Origin: Streptococcus mitis | GTDB taxonomy: Bacteria > Bacillota > Bacilli > Lactobacillales > Streptococcaceae | Length of the DNA stretch: 64,000 nt | NCBI RefSeq assembly: GCF_002096845.1 | Contig: NZ_NCVK01000034.1 | Span: 1-64,000, forward strand | Direction: 5' to 3' | Part shown: positions 45,940 to 53,917 of the stretch, piece after piece | Layout: the number at the start of each line of letters is the position of its first letter | How positions within the stretch are numbered: position 1 is the first letter of the stretch | Translations under genes and position numbers: made by a program | Notes under the pieces: model-generated | Databases searched by the model: none | Seen by the model: the letters and a program-made list of their open reading frames with translations, nothing else | What the model was told of the DNA's origin: nothing

Positions 45940-46573
45940 GAGCAAGCTCCCTCATATCAATGATTTTATCTGCCTTATTCCAGATTAGGGGATTATGAGT
46001 CGCAATGATGATAATTCGATTTTCATCTTTCAAGCCCACCAAGAGATTCATAACCTCCTCTGAATTTTCAGGATCAAGAGCTGCTGTTGGTTCATCTGCC
46101 AAAATCAAGGGTGGATTTTTCAAAATAGTCTTCGCAAGGGCAACTCGTTGGGCTTCTCCCCCAGATAAAGTATAAATTTTTTGCTCCAAATCCAAATATC
46201 CTAGATTAACTTTTTCTAAAGCCTCCACTTGCCTTTCCAAACGTTCTACTTTTGAGATTTTCTGACCAACAAAGCCCAAATCCAAATTCTCTTTGATTGA
46301 TTGGTTTTCTAAAAGGCCAAAATTTTGAAAGAGATAGCCCATCTGGTCTCGAAAATACTCACGAGTGGAAATGGTTTTTAAATCTTTCCCCTGATAGAGA
46401 ACCCTTCCACCATCTATCTTTTCTAGCTTTCCTAAGATGTTCAGCAAAGTCGTCTTTCCGCTTCCACTCTTTCCGATTAAGGCATAGACCTTGCCCTTCT
46501 CCAGCTTGAGATTTAAACCAGAGAAAATCGCGCGGTCATTAAACTTCTTTTCCAATCCTTGAATATCAATCAT
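45932..46573 (-). CDS. Bacteriocin export ABC ATPase, lactococcin 972 group
   Basis: 213 aa LolD/MacB-type ATPase. Walker A GKSGSGKTT (about 34-42), signature LSGGEAQRVALAK, Walker B LILADEPTAALD, H-loop IATHNP. Of the kind paired with the large DUF1430 permease in lactococcin-972-type loci. Starts one base after the permease stop. Confidence 0.85.
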   Translation of the reverse strand: MIDIQGLEKKFNDRAIFSGLNLKLEKGKVYALIGKSGSGKTTLLNILGKLEKIDGGRVLYQGKDLKTISTREYFRDQMGYLFQNFGLLENQSIKENLDLGFVGQKISKVERLERQVEALEKVNLGYLDLEQKIYTLSGGEAQRVALAKTILKNPPLILADEPTAALDPENSEEVMNLLVGLKDENRIIIIATHNPLIWNKADKIIDMRELAHV

Positions 46574-46574
46574 C

Positions 46575-48605
46575 TTATTTTCCTTTCAATACTGCCATGC
46601 TACCAGCTTCTTCCTTTTTATCCTGTCTTACTAAAATCAACAGAGCGTTAAGCGTAAACAAAGCTACAACTAGAGCGCTAATCAAGCTATCTCCTGTCAA
46701 AACACTAGATAGGATTAGCCCAAGTAAGAGAACTCCTCCTTGCGCCAGTAAATACTTGCCATGAAGCTCATAGATTGTCATACCAGAAAGACGTTTAATC
46801 ATGATCTCCCGTCTGAACTGCTCAAAATAGAGAAGATTCATGGAATCAAATAACAAAATAGCCGTAGACAGAGTCAAAACAGTCCCAATAAGGAGAGAGT
46901 AAAACTCCATACGTTTGTCATTTAGTACCTTGGCAAAAAATAGCTGGCTTTTTACCAAATAAGAGACCTTGTGATACAGACCTTGCTCTTTTAGAGCTGT
47001 GATGCTGTCTTGATATTGATCTAATTTCAAGGCACTATTAGCCGTAGTTCCCCATAACATCCCTGCAACAGGTCTTGTTCCAGTCGCTTGCGGCGTTAAA
47101 ACTACAATAATCGGATCTTTTAGGTACTGGCGTGTCGTCTTGTACCCATCGTTATAGAGGAAGCGTTCCTGTCCTGTTTCTGTAAAAGCTAGCGTTACCT
47201 GTGGGAGGTAGTACTTCTGACTCGTCACTTCTACACTTTCAGATGAAAAGTTTTGCAGGTAATCTGTAAACAATCCTTGGTAGTAGGCAGACTGCTCTCT
47301 CAAGCTCTCAGGCAAGATCAGCCCAAACTCTCCCTCAGACAAGTTTTGCATCTTGTCCATAAACTCTGAAGAAATGGTAATCTTTTCTTCTATCAGATAG
47401 CGCGGTGAGACATAGATAACATTCCCTGACGGTGTGTAGTCATTGAGACGATTGCCATCTAGATCCACTTCTGCTCCATCTGAGAATTTGTCAATATTGC
47501 TCATAATATAAAAAGAGTCTGTATTGGCTAACCGTTCTTCAGTAAATGTCTGCCACTCACGATTATCCTTACGCATTCCTTCTTCATCGGCAAATGCACT
47601 AGACCAACCAAAGGATAGACGGTAACGGTCTGAGGACTGGCTCCATTTATCGCTAGCCTTCTCCATCTCCTGCATTTCACGGTAGTGGGGTAGGAGAGCA
47701 GTCGCACTCGAACCGACCACCAGCACGGCCAAGAGTTGCCCCACCATCATCAATGTCATCATACGTTTGAGAGGGAGTTTCCCTTTCAATAGATCCACCA
47801 GACTATTTTCCTGTAAACCAAATAGATACACGACACTTAGTAAGGTAGAAATCCCTGCCAAGGTCAAGCCATAAAGTAGAAGAGCAATGATGACAAGTTG
47901 CACCGTTGCCATAAACAAGACACCTTGATACCAGAGAATCCCCAATCCCAAAAGACTGGATACTAGCACCGAGAAGATAAGCTGTCTCACATCTTCTAAC
48001 ACTGGTCTGAGAACCACCCCAAACAAGCTCTCACCAGCGATTAAACGAATCCCTGCCTGACGAAGGGATTTTATCCGATAAATCAGGGTCAGACTCATAA
48101 AGGTCAGCAGAAAAATAGCTAGACTCAGTAGTCCCATTGGGGTAGCCGCCAAGAGGACGACCATCGAAAATGACTCTGTTCTATTCGAGACAACACCATT
48201 ATAACCCAGTTCTTGCAGGGCGGTCTGTAAGCTCACTCCATCCAGACTCCCTGACACAATCAAGTAAGAACCTAATAAATCACTCGTTTCTGCACTCTCC
48301 TCGGAGGAAATGGTCAAACCTTCTGGAAGTTCTCCCTCACCATAAGTAGCATAGGTAAAGCGTGTTTCTCCAGCTTCATTTGGCTCAACGATCCGACGGG
48401 CGATGAGACTATTGTGCTCTACTGCCAAGTTACTCAAAGCCTCTGTCACCTCTTCGCGACCAGCTACTGGCTGGTCTAGCCCAGTACCCATCACGTCAAC
48501 AGAGGGATAGTTACCAAATAAAATCTCTTCTCGATGGTCAACAGAATTTATCACCATATAAAGCGATACCAATACCATTGAAATCAAAATAAATAAGCGT
48601 TTCAT
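46575..48605 (-). CDS. Bacteriocin-associated integral membrane protein (DUF1430)
   Basis: 676 aa from ATG 48605, with GGAGG 5 nt upstream; an adjacent ATG at 48608 is too close to the site. One N-terminal helix, an external domain (about 25-155), three helices (155-285), a second large external domain (about 310-570) and a terminal group of three or four helices: the FtsX/MacB layout. Such proteins accompany lactococcin-972-type peptides as exporter or immunity protein. Confidence 0.83.
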   Translation of the reverse strand: MKRLFILISMVLVSLYMVINSVDHREEILFGNYPSVDVMGTGLDQPVAGREEVTEALSNLAVEHNSLIARRIVEPNEAGETRFTYATYGEGELPEGLTISSEESAETSDLLGSYLIVSGSLDGVSLQTALQELGYNGVVSNRTESFSMVVLLAATPMGLLSLAIFLLTFMSLTLIYRIKSLRQAGIRLIAGESLFGVVLRPVLEDVRQLIFSVLVSSLLGLGILWYQGVLFMATVQLVIIALLLYGLTLAGISTLLSVVYLFGLQENSLVDLLKGKLPLKRMMTLMMVGQLLAVLVVGSSATALLPHYREMQEMEKASDKWSQSSDRYRLSFGWSSAFADEEGMRKDNREWQTFTEERLANTDSFYIMSNIDKFSDGAEVDLDGNRLNDYTPSGNVIYVSPRYLIEEKITISSEFMDKMQNLSEGEFGLILPESLREQSAYYQGLFTDYLQNFSSESVEVTSQKYYLPQVTLAFTETGQERFLYNDGYKTTRQYLKDPIIVVLTPQATGTRPVAGMLWGTTANSALKLDQYQDSITALKEQGLYHKVSYLVKSQLFFAKVLNDKRMEFYSLLIGTVLTLSTAILLFDSMNLLYFEQFRREIMIKRLSGMTIYELHGKYLLAQGGVLLLGLILSSVLTGDSLISALVVALFTLNALLILVRQDKKEEAGSMAVLKGK

Positions 48606-48621
48606 CATTTCCTCCAAAAAG

Positions 48622-48656
48622 TTACTTGGTCACTTAGTGAGAAGATGACCAAGTAA
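48622..48656 (-). terminator. Partial terminator between bacteriocin and transporter genes
   Basis: TTACTTGGTCA (48656-48646) and TGACCAAGTAA (48632-48622) form a perfect 11-pair stem on the minus strand with CTTTTTGG after it. The short T run just before the next gene's binding site suggests attenuation, giving more bacteriocin than transporter mRNA. Confidence 0.6.
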
Positions 48657-48708
48657 AGCATCGTTATCAATTCACCCAGAAATATTTTTACTTTCTCGTG
48701 TGTAATTT

Positions 48709-49005
48709 TTAATAATTATAATAGAAACTTACTTGCTCGGCCCACGCAGTACGAATCCAAGCTCGAGATGTTCCCCCTGCATTAGCATATCCCTTATCAG
48801 ATGAACTATTCCACCTGCTGGAAACCGTTGAACTATGGTATTTTGACGGGTGATAGTAGTTTGAGTACGCACCGCCGTTAGCTGAACCATACGTCCAAAC
48901 ACCACCACCTGGATACTTAACCGTGGCCGATACTACTGCTACACTTCCACCTAATGTTGCTGCAATGCTCGCTACAAGAGCTAATTTTTTAACTGTTTGT
49001 TTCAT
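48709..49005 (-). CDS. Lactococcin-972-family bacteriocin precursor (streptococcin type)
   Basis: 98 aa. A Sec signal peptide (about 1-27, cleavage likely after VVSA) precedes a mature peptide of about 71 residues rich in Gly, Ser, Tyr and Trp (KYPGGGVWTYGSA, WIRTAWAEQVSFYYNY). This matches the lactococcin 972 family; the founding member blocks septum formation by binding lipid II. No Cys, so no disulfides or lanthionine. GAGGAGTATCAAT precedes the ATG. Confidence 0.85.
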   Translation of the reverse strand: MKQTVKKLALVASIAATLGGSVAVVSATVKYPGGGVWTYGSANGGAYSNYYHPSKYHSSTVSSRWNSSSDKGYANAGGTSRAWIRTAWAEQVSFYYNY

Positions 49006-49063
49006 ATTGATACTCCTCTATTTTTGATTACAAGATTGCTGAGTTACTTGCTCCTCTTTCCAT

Positions 49064-49085
49064 TATCAACGTTGATACTATTATA
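49064..49085 (-). promoter_or_regulatory. Bacteriocin promoter with palindromic operator candidate
   Basis: TATAAT (49085-49080) on the minus strand; two bases further on is the perfect 14-bp palindrome TATCAACGTTGATA (49077-49064), covering the expected transcription start. An alternative TTGACA-N17-TAATTT promoter lies about 40 nt upstream. A palindrome here is a natural operator for the neighbouring regulator, but that link is inferred. Confidence 0.55.
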
Positions 49086-49189
49086 TTACCAAATGATATT
49101 CTAAAATTATTTGTTTTTCTCTAAATTGTCAAAATAGCACCCTGAAATGAACTTTTATAGTCATTATACTCCATCTTTATCACACTACC

Positions 49190-49207
49190 AAGGACATCAA
49201 TGTCCTT
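49190..49207. promoter_or_regulatory. Inverted repeat AAGGACAT-CA-ATGTCCTT
   Basis: Perfect 8-bp arms with a two-base centre, too tight for an RNA hairpin, so more like a protein site on DNA. A further AAGGACAT stands at 49294-49301. It lies between the bacteriocin promoter and the regulator gene. Confidence 0.4.
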
Positions 49208-49248
49208 AGAATCTAACTATTTCATTTTATTTTTGGCTTATATCTAAA

Positions 49249-49283
49249 AAAACAGTCCTAAAGACGAACTTTAGAACTGTTTT
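49249..49283 (-). terminator. Terminator of the PlcR-like regulator gene
   Basis: AAAACAGTTCTAAAG (49283-49269) and CTTTAGGACTGTTTT (49263-49249), 15 positions with one G-U, then TTTTAG on the minus strand. Confidence 0.8.
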
Positions 49284-49324
49284 GATACAAGAACAAGGAC
49301 ATTTTTGGCATTGCTTCACGATAT

Positions 49325-50224
49325 TTATAAATATTTTTTTACATCCTCTTGCCATTCCTCTGTCAATTTCTTTACTAGAAATTCATCTCCAATTAGCTGC
49401 GCAAATGTTTTAGAAGACTGATAAAATGATTCAGCTAAACTAAAATCTCTTTCTTCTCTTAATGCTTGCTTCCACAAAAACATAAATACAAGAGGTTTCT
49501 TTTGATAATCTTGAGTTTTATCCATAATTTCTTGTAAACACGATAGATAATCATTAAAGCAATCAGTTACTCCTACCTTTTCAAGACAACACATTCCTGA
49601 AATAAGAGTATCTCTAATTATAAAGAAGTTTTCTAATTGAGTTACCTTCTTCTGTTCTAAAAGAAAGAGCATTAGCTTTTCGATTTGATTCACCAATTTG
49701 GCAAGATCTTTTCTAATAAGCATTTGATAAAAAAACAAACGAATCAACAACATATCATTTATTGAATAAGCTTCTTTTTCTATAATCTGAGGCATATGTT
49801 CCTCAAGTATTAACTCTGCGTATTCAGGCCTTCTAGTTCTAGAAGTATCTAAACTCGCCTGCAATACTTCACATGCTAATTGTTCCTCTTTAGGAAGATT
49901 ATCAAAGTATGTTTTATAAATCTCTTCCAAACACGCTTCTTTCTTATCATACTCCTCTTCTTTACCATAGATTGGTTCACGTAAAATCTGGTATTTCAAT
50001 TCTAAATAAGCAGAAGGAAGAGCTGAAAAATCCGGCATAAGGCTATAAGCTGGAACTCCTAGCCGGCGAGCAATATAGTCTAACTTGGGCAAACTCGGTT
50101 GCGAAGCTCCACTTTCAATTCGCGATAGTTGACGAACCGTCAGTTCTTGCTCATCTCCACAAAAATCTGGACGACTAATTCCTTTTTCTATCCTAATCTC
50201 TTTAATTTTTTGACCAATTAACAT
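49325..50224 (-). CDS. PlcR/Rgg-like HTH regulator with TPR-type C-terminal domain
   Basis: 299 aa. The XRE helix-turn-helix (about 3-58: IGQKIKEIRIEKGIS, LTVRQLSRIESGASQPSL) is followed by a helical repeat domain (about 75-295) of the kind that binds short peptides in PlcR, PrgX and TprA. AGGAGGTGTCTG precedes the ATG. Likely regulator of the bacteriocin promoter next door. I did not find a convincing secreted-peptide gene adjacent, so the inducer is unknown. Confidence 0.8.
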   Translation of the reverse strand: MLIGQKIKEIRIEKGISRPDFCGDEQELTVRQLSRIESGASQPSLPKLDYIARRLGVPAYSLMPDFSALPSAYLELKYQILREPIYGKEEEYDKKEACLEEIYKTYFDNLPKEEQLACEVLQASLDTSRTRRPEYAELILEEHMPQIIEKEAYSINDMLLIRLFFYQMLIRKDLAKLVNQIEKLMLFLLEQKKVTQLENFFIIRDTLISGMCCLEKVGVTDCFNDYLSCLQEIMDKTQDYQKKPLVFMFLWKQALREERDFSLAESFYQSSKTFAQLIGDEFLVKKLTEEWQEDVKKYL

Positions 50225-50295
50225 CAGACACCTCCTCTTCTACCTGCTTCGAAAAATACTGTGAAACTTAAAAAATTGTAACGGCTACATCTTTC

Positions 50296-50856
50296 CTACT
50301 CATAAGATTTCATAGCTTCTTCCACTTCCGCCAAGGTAACCCCAAACAACTCTAGGCGTTTGAGGAGTTGCTTGCCGTTAGAATAGCCGATTCGGAGAAC
50401 CTCTCCCAGATATTCTCTGCGCTTACGGCTGTCTGCCCCTGCTAGAAAACCAAGACGAATCAAGTCGCTACGACTGATGTCAAACTGACTCTCATGTTCA
50501 AATTGTTCTGTCACCTGAGCTAGAGCTGTTTTCAAGTCTTCATAGCTGGCATGTTCGATTCCCAGAGAACGTCCCTTGGTTTTGGACTTAGGAACAGCCT
50601 CATCTCGTTTGAGGAAAGCATGCTGAACTGTTGGAATGGCCGTCATAATCATACGACGAATCCGCTCCCCATTAAAATCTGGGTCTGTAAAGACAATGAC
50701 TCCATGACGTTGGTGCAGGCGTTGAATCCGCTCTAGATCCTGGTCATTGATAGCAGAACCTCGTGTCTCATAGGTCTCTACATCGAAGTAACGTTTGAGA
50801 TTGGCCGTATCATCGCGACCTTCAACCACGATAACTTGAGAAATTTTTTCTTTCAT
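50296..50856 (-). CDS. rnmV: Ribonuclease M5
   Basis: 186 aa TOPRIM-domain RNase (VVEGRDDTANLKRYF, VFTDPDFNGERIRR) that matures 5S rRNA. Its ATG overlaps the tatD stop by one base. In other Firmicutes rnmV is followed directly by ksgA; here the bacteriocin locus lies between them. Confidence 0.94.
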   Translation of the reverse strand: MKEKISQVIVVEGRDDTANLKRYFDVETYETRGSAINDQDLERIQRLHQRHGVIVFTDPDFNGERIRRMIMTAIPTVQHAFLKRDEAVPKSKTKGRSLGIEHASYEDLKTALAQVTEQFEHESQFDISRSDLIRLGFLAGADSRKRREYLGEVLRIGYSNGKQLLKRLELFGVTLAEVEEAMKSYE

Positions 50857-51629
50857 TACTTGCTGTCCAATCCAAAAATTCGCTCTGCATTTGCAGTCGT
50901 TGCCGCTGCCAGCTCTTCTGCCGTCATCCCACGCAAGGCAGCAATAAAGTCCACCACATAGCGAGTATAGGCTGTTTTATTTTCACGACCACGCTTGGGT
51001 ACAGGTGCTAAGTAGGGCGCATCTGTTTCTACTAACATCTTGTCCAAAGGAAGTTCTCTAGCAGCTTCTTGGATATCGGTGGCCTTCTTAAAAGTCACCA
51101 CTCCTGAGAAGGAAATGGTCATACCAAGCTCGACAAACTTCTCTGCCCATCCAAGAGTTCCTGAGAAAGAATGCATGATGCCACCCCGAGGACCAACTCC
51201 CTCGCTCTTAATAATCTCATAAGTATCTTCCAGCGCATCACGGGTATGGACAACAAAAGGTAAATTCAAGTCCTTAGATAGCTGGATCTGACGGCGAAAA
51301 ACCTGCTCCTGCACCTCTTTTGGCGCTGTCATCCAATGATAATCCAAACCAATCTCACCCAAGGCAACCACCTTTGGATGCTTGAGCTTGTCAAGCAAGT
51401 AGGTTTCAATCTCCTCTGTGTAAGTTCCAGCTTCTGTCGGATGCCAACCGATAGTCGCATAGAGCTGGTCATACTCATCTACCAACTCCAAGGCACGCTC
51501 AATCGTCGGTTTATCAAAACCAACAATATTCATCTGTGTCACACCCATCTCAGCAGCCAAGGCAATTTCTTCTGCCTCACGACCTGCAAATTCTTCTACA
51601 TTCAAGTGTGTATGTGTATCAAAAATCAT
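50856..51629 (-). CDS. tatD: TatD family deoxyribonuclease
   Basis: 257 aa amidohydrolase-fold metal enzyme. Motifs FDTHTHLNVEEF, GEIGLDYHW, PFVVHTRDA, GIMHSFSG and LVETDAPYLAP are all present. Members act as 3'-5' DNA exonucleases. First gene of tatD-rnmV. Confidence 0.93.
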   Translation of the reverse strand: MIFDTHTHLNVEEFAGREAEEIALAAEMGVTQMNIVGFDKPTIERALELVDEYDQLYATIGWHPTEAGTYTEEIETYLLDKLKHPKVVALGEIGLDYHWMTAPKEVQEQVFRRQIQLSKDLNLPFVVHTRDALEDTYEIIKSEGVGPRGGIMHSFSGTLGWAEKFVELGMTISFSGVVTFKKATDIQEAARELPLDKMLVETDAPYLAPVPKRGRENKTAYTRYVVDFIAALRGMTAEELAAATTANAERIFGLDSK

Positions 51630-51656
51630 CTCTTCTAACCTCGTTTTCTATCTTCT

Positions 51657-51662
51657 ATTATA
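51657..51662 (-). promoter_or_regulatory. Extended -10 promoter of tatD-rnmV
   Basis: TGG-TATAAT on the minus strand, 27 nt before the ATG; AACGAGGTTAGAAGAG is the leader. Confidence 0.6.
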
Positions 51663-51721
51663 CCAAAAAACTGCCCTCTCTCCTCATATGTAAAAAATAT
51701 TCTAAAACCCATCATCATCTC

Positions 51722-51750
51722 TTGACGCTCTTTTTCCAAAGCAGTATAAT
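51722..51750 (+). promoter_or_regulatory. Promoter of kimA
   Basis: TTGACG (51722-51727), 17-nt spacer, TATAAT (51745-51750). The leader is only about 30 nt, too short for the ydaO/c-di-AMP riboswitch found before Bacillus kimA. Confidence 0.8.
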
Positions 51751-51785
51751 AACACTTATTGAAATTTTCAGTAAAGGAAAATACC

Positions 51786-53630
51786 ATGTTTACAAAATTA
51801 AAACAGACTTTTATCGGTCGTCCTCTTAAGTCCTTAACAGAAGGCGAGGGAGGTCTGCTGGGAAAAATGCAGGCCTTGGCCATGTTGTCAAGCGACGCTC
51901 TATCTTCCATTGCCTATGGGCCTGAGCAAGTAGTCCTCGTCTTGGCTAGTCTCTCTCCTCTTGCGATATGGTGGAGCCTTCCTATCGGCCTCTTTGTCCT
52001 CCTGCTCCTAGCTAGCCTGACCGTTTCCTACCGTCAAATCATCCATGCCTACCCTCAAGGGGGCGGGGCCTATATGGTTACTCGAGAAAATCTATCTCCC
52101 GAGCTAGGCTTGATTGCTGGAGGTAGTCTGCTGGTTGACTACATGCTGACTGTGGCGGTATCGGTATCATCTGGAGCTGATGCTATCACAGCAGCTATCC
52201 CTACCCTCCACCCTTACAACCTCCACATTTCCATTTTTCTAGTTTGCTTGCTTATGCTCTTGAACTTACGGGGCTTAAAAGAATCTGCCAGTTCACTGAT
52301 GATTCCTGTCTATCTCTTTATCATCAGTACTGTCTTTCTCTTGCTCTATGGAATCTTTCAACTAATGACAGGTTCTCTCAGCTATCAGGCAACTTCTCCT
52401 ATCGGGCATGCTGTTCCGAGTCTGTCTATCGTTCTCATTCTAAGAGCTTTTACCAGCGGATCTGCCTCTCTGACAGGGGTTGAAGCTATTTCAAATGCGG
52501 TTCCCTTTTTCAAGGCTCCAAAAGAAAAGAATGCCGCTCAAACCTTGACTATTATGTCACTGATTTTAGGTTTTCTTTTTGCTGGTATCACCTTCCTAAA
52601 CTACTGGATGGGGATTATGCCTCAACACGGAGAAACTATTCTTTCACAGATGGCTCAAGGCATCCTTGGTAATTCCTTTTTTGGCCACCTTGGGTATTAT
52701 ATCTTCCAATTCTCCACTGCCTTGATTTTGGCCGTAGCTGCAAATACTGGCTTTTCAGCCTTTCCTATGCTGGCTTACAATATGGCTAAAAACAAATACA
52801 TGCCCCATCTCTTTATGGAAAAAGGAGACCGACTAGGCTACTCTAATGGAATTTTAACTCTGGCATTTGGAGCTATGATTCTTCTTCTCATTTTTAATGG
52901 CAATACCGAACGCTTGATTCCTCTTTATACTATCGGGGTCTTCGTGCCCTTTGCCCTATCTCAGACTGGGATGATTCGTCATTGGAAAAAGGAAAAAGGA
53001 GCCAACTTCTTAAAACCTGCTCTTGCTAATATCCTTGGGGCAATCATTTGCTACGCGATTATACTAATCTTGCTCTTTTTCCGTCTCAGTGATATCTGGC
53101 CTTTCTTCCCGATTATTCTCGTACTCACCCTACTCTTCTTGGCCATTCACAGTCATTACCAAAAAGTAGCCCAACAACTACGACTCTATGAAGGCATCGA
53201 AAAACGTACCTACGATGGAAATCTAGTTCTCGTCCTAGTAGGGAATGTTACCCGAGTTAGCGTCGGAGCCATTAACTACGCTCAAAGTATCGGTGACGAA
53301 GTCTTAGCCATGCATATTTCTACCAAGGAAACAGCAGAAAAAGATCAAGAAATTCTCCAAGAATTTGTCGATTACTTCCCAACCATTACTCTGAAAAATA
53401 TCAAGACCAGCTACCGCGACATCATCACGCCTACTGTCAAGTATGTCAAACGGATCTCTGAGGATGCCCAGAAAAAGAACTATACAGTCACTGTCCTCGT
53501 CCCCCAGTTTATCCCTAATAAACCTTGGCAGAATATCCTGCACAATCAGATGAGTCTCAAACTCAAATACGCCCTCCGTTGGCACCAAGACGTCGTTGTC
53601 GCTAGCTACTCTTATCACTTAAAAGAATAA
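51786..53630 (+). CDS. kimA: High-affinity potassium importer KimA (YdaO) family
   Basis: 614 aa from ATG 51786 (AAAGGAAAATACC upstream). About twelve membrane helices of the APC fold (1-455) and a C-terminal cytosolic domain. The N-terminal region (IGRPLKSL, ALAMLSSDALSSIAYG, YRQIIHAYPQGGGAYMVTREN, AGGSLLVDYMLTVAVS) closely follows Bacillus KimA as I remember it. Often annotated only as amino acid permease. KimA imports K+ with protons and is inhibited by cyclic di-AMP in Bacillus; a c-di-AMP-binding CbpB-like gene is also in the window. Confidence 0.82.
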   Translation: MFTKLKQTFIGRPLKSLTEGEGGLLGKMQALAMLSSDALSSIAYGPEQVVLVLASLSPLAIWWSLPIGLFVLLLLASLTVSYRQIIHAYPQGGGAYMVTRENLSPELGLIAGGSLLVDYMLTVAVSVSSGADAITAAIPTLHPYNLHISIFLVCLLMLLNLRGLKESASSLMIPVYLFIISTVFLLLYGIFQLMTGSLSYQATSPIGHAVPSLSIVLILRAFTSGSASLTGVEAISNAVPFFKAPKEKNAAQTLTIMSLILGFLFAGITFLNYWMGIMPQHGETILSQMAQGILGNSFFGHLGYYIFQFSTALILAVAANTGFSAFPMLAYNMAKNKYMPHLFMEKGDRLGYSNGILTLAFGAMILLLIFNGNTERLIPLYTIGVFVPFALSQTGMIRHWKKEKGANFLKPALANILGAIICYAIILILLFFRLSDIWPFFPIILVLTLLFLAIHSHYQKVAQQLRLYEGIEKRTYDGNLVLVLVGNVTRVSVGAINYAQSIGDEVLAMHISTKETAEKDQEILQEFVDYFPTITLKNIKTSYRDIITPTVKYVKRISEDAQKKNYTVTVLVPQFIPNKPWQNILHNQMSLKLKYALRWHQDVVVASYSYHLKE

Positions 53631-53632
53631 AG

Positions 53633-53675
53633 AAAAGGCCTTACCAGAACCAAGAAGTTCTGGTAAGGCCTTTTT
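53633..53675 (+). terminator. Terminator of kimA
   Basis: AAGGCCTTACCAGAAC and GTTCTGGTAAGGCCTT pair perfectly over 16 positions with a CAAGAA loop and TTTTT after. Confidence 0.95.
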
Positions 53676-53697
53676 CTGAAACCAGTCACTATGCTTA

Positions 53698-53892
53698 TAC
53701 TCAATGAAAATCAAAGAGCAAACTAGGAAGCTAGCCGCAGGCTGCTCAAAGCACTGCTTTGAGGTTGTAGATGAAACTGACGAAGTCAGCTCAAAACACT
53801 GTTTTGAGGTTGCAGATAGAACTGACGAAGTCAGTAACCATATATACGGTAAGGCGACGCTGACGTGGTTTGAAGAGATTTTCGAAGAGTAT
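53698..53892 (+). repeat. BOX element 4, with two boxB modules
   Basis: 195 bp. boxC, then two tandem boxB copies (CAAAGCACTGCTTTGAGG and CAAAACACTGTTTTGAGG hairpins, each followed by ACTGACGAAGTCAG), then boxA with GGTAAGGCGACGCTGACG. The largest BOX in the window. Confidence 0.88.
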
Positions 53893-53917
53893 TAACTGAA
53901 AAGCATGACTAGGAATA

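Noticed and set aside
49006-49324. Secreted signalling peptide gene for the PlcR-like regulator
   Set aside because: Short frames exist (for example 49147-49209 plus, and one overlapping the terminator on the minus strand) but none has a binding site or a signal-peptide-like hydrophobic segment.
51640-51785. ydaO-type c-di-AMP riboswitch before kimA
   Set aside because: The promoter leaves only about 30 nt of leader, too little for that fold.
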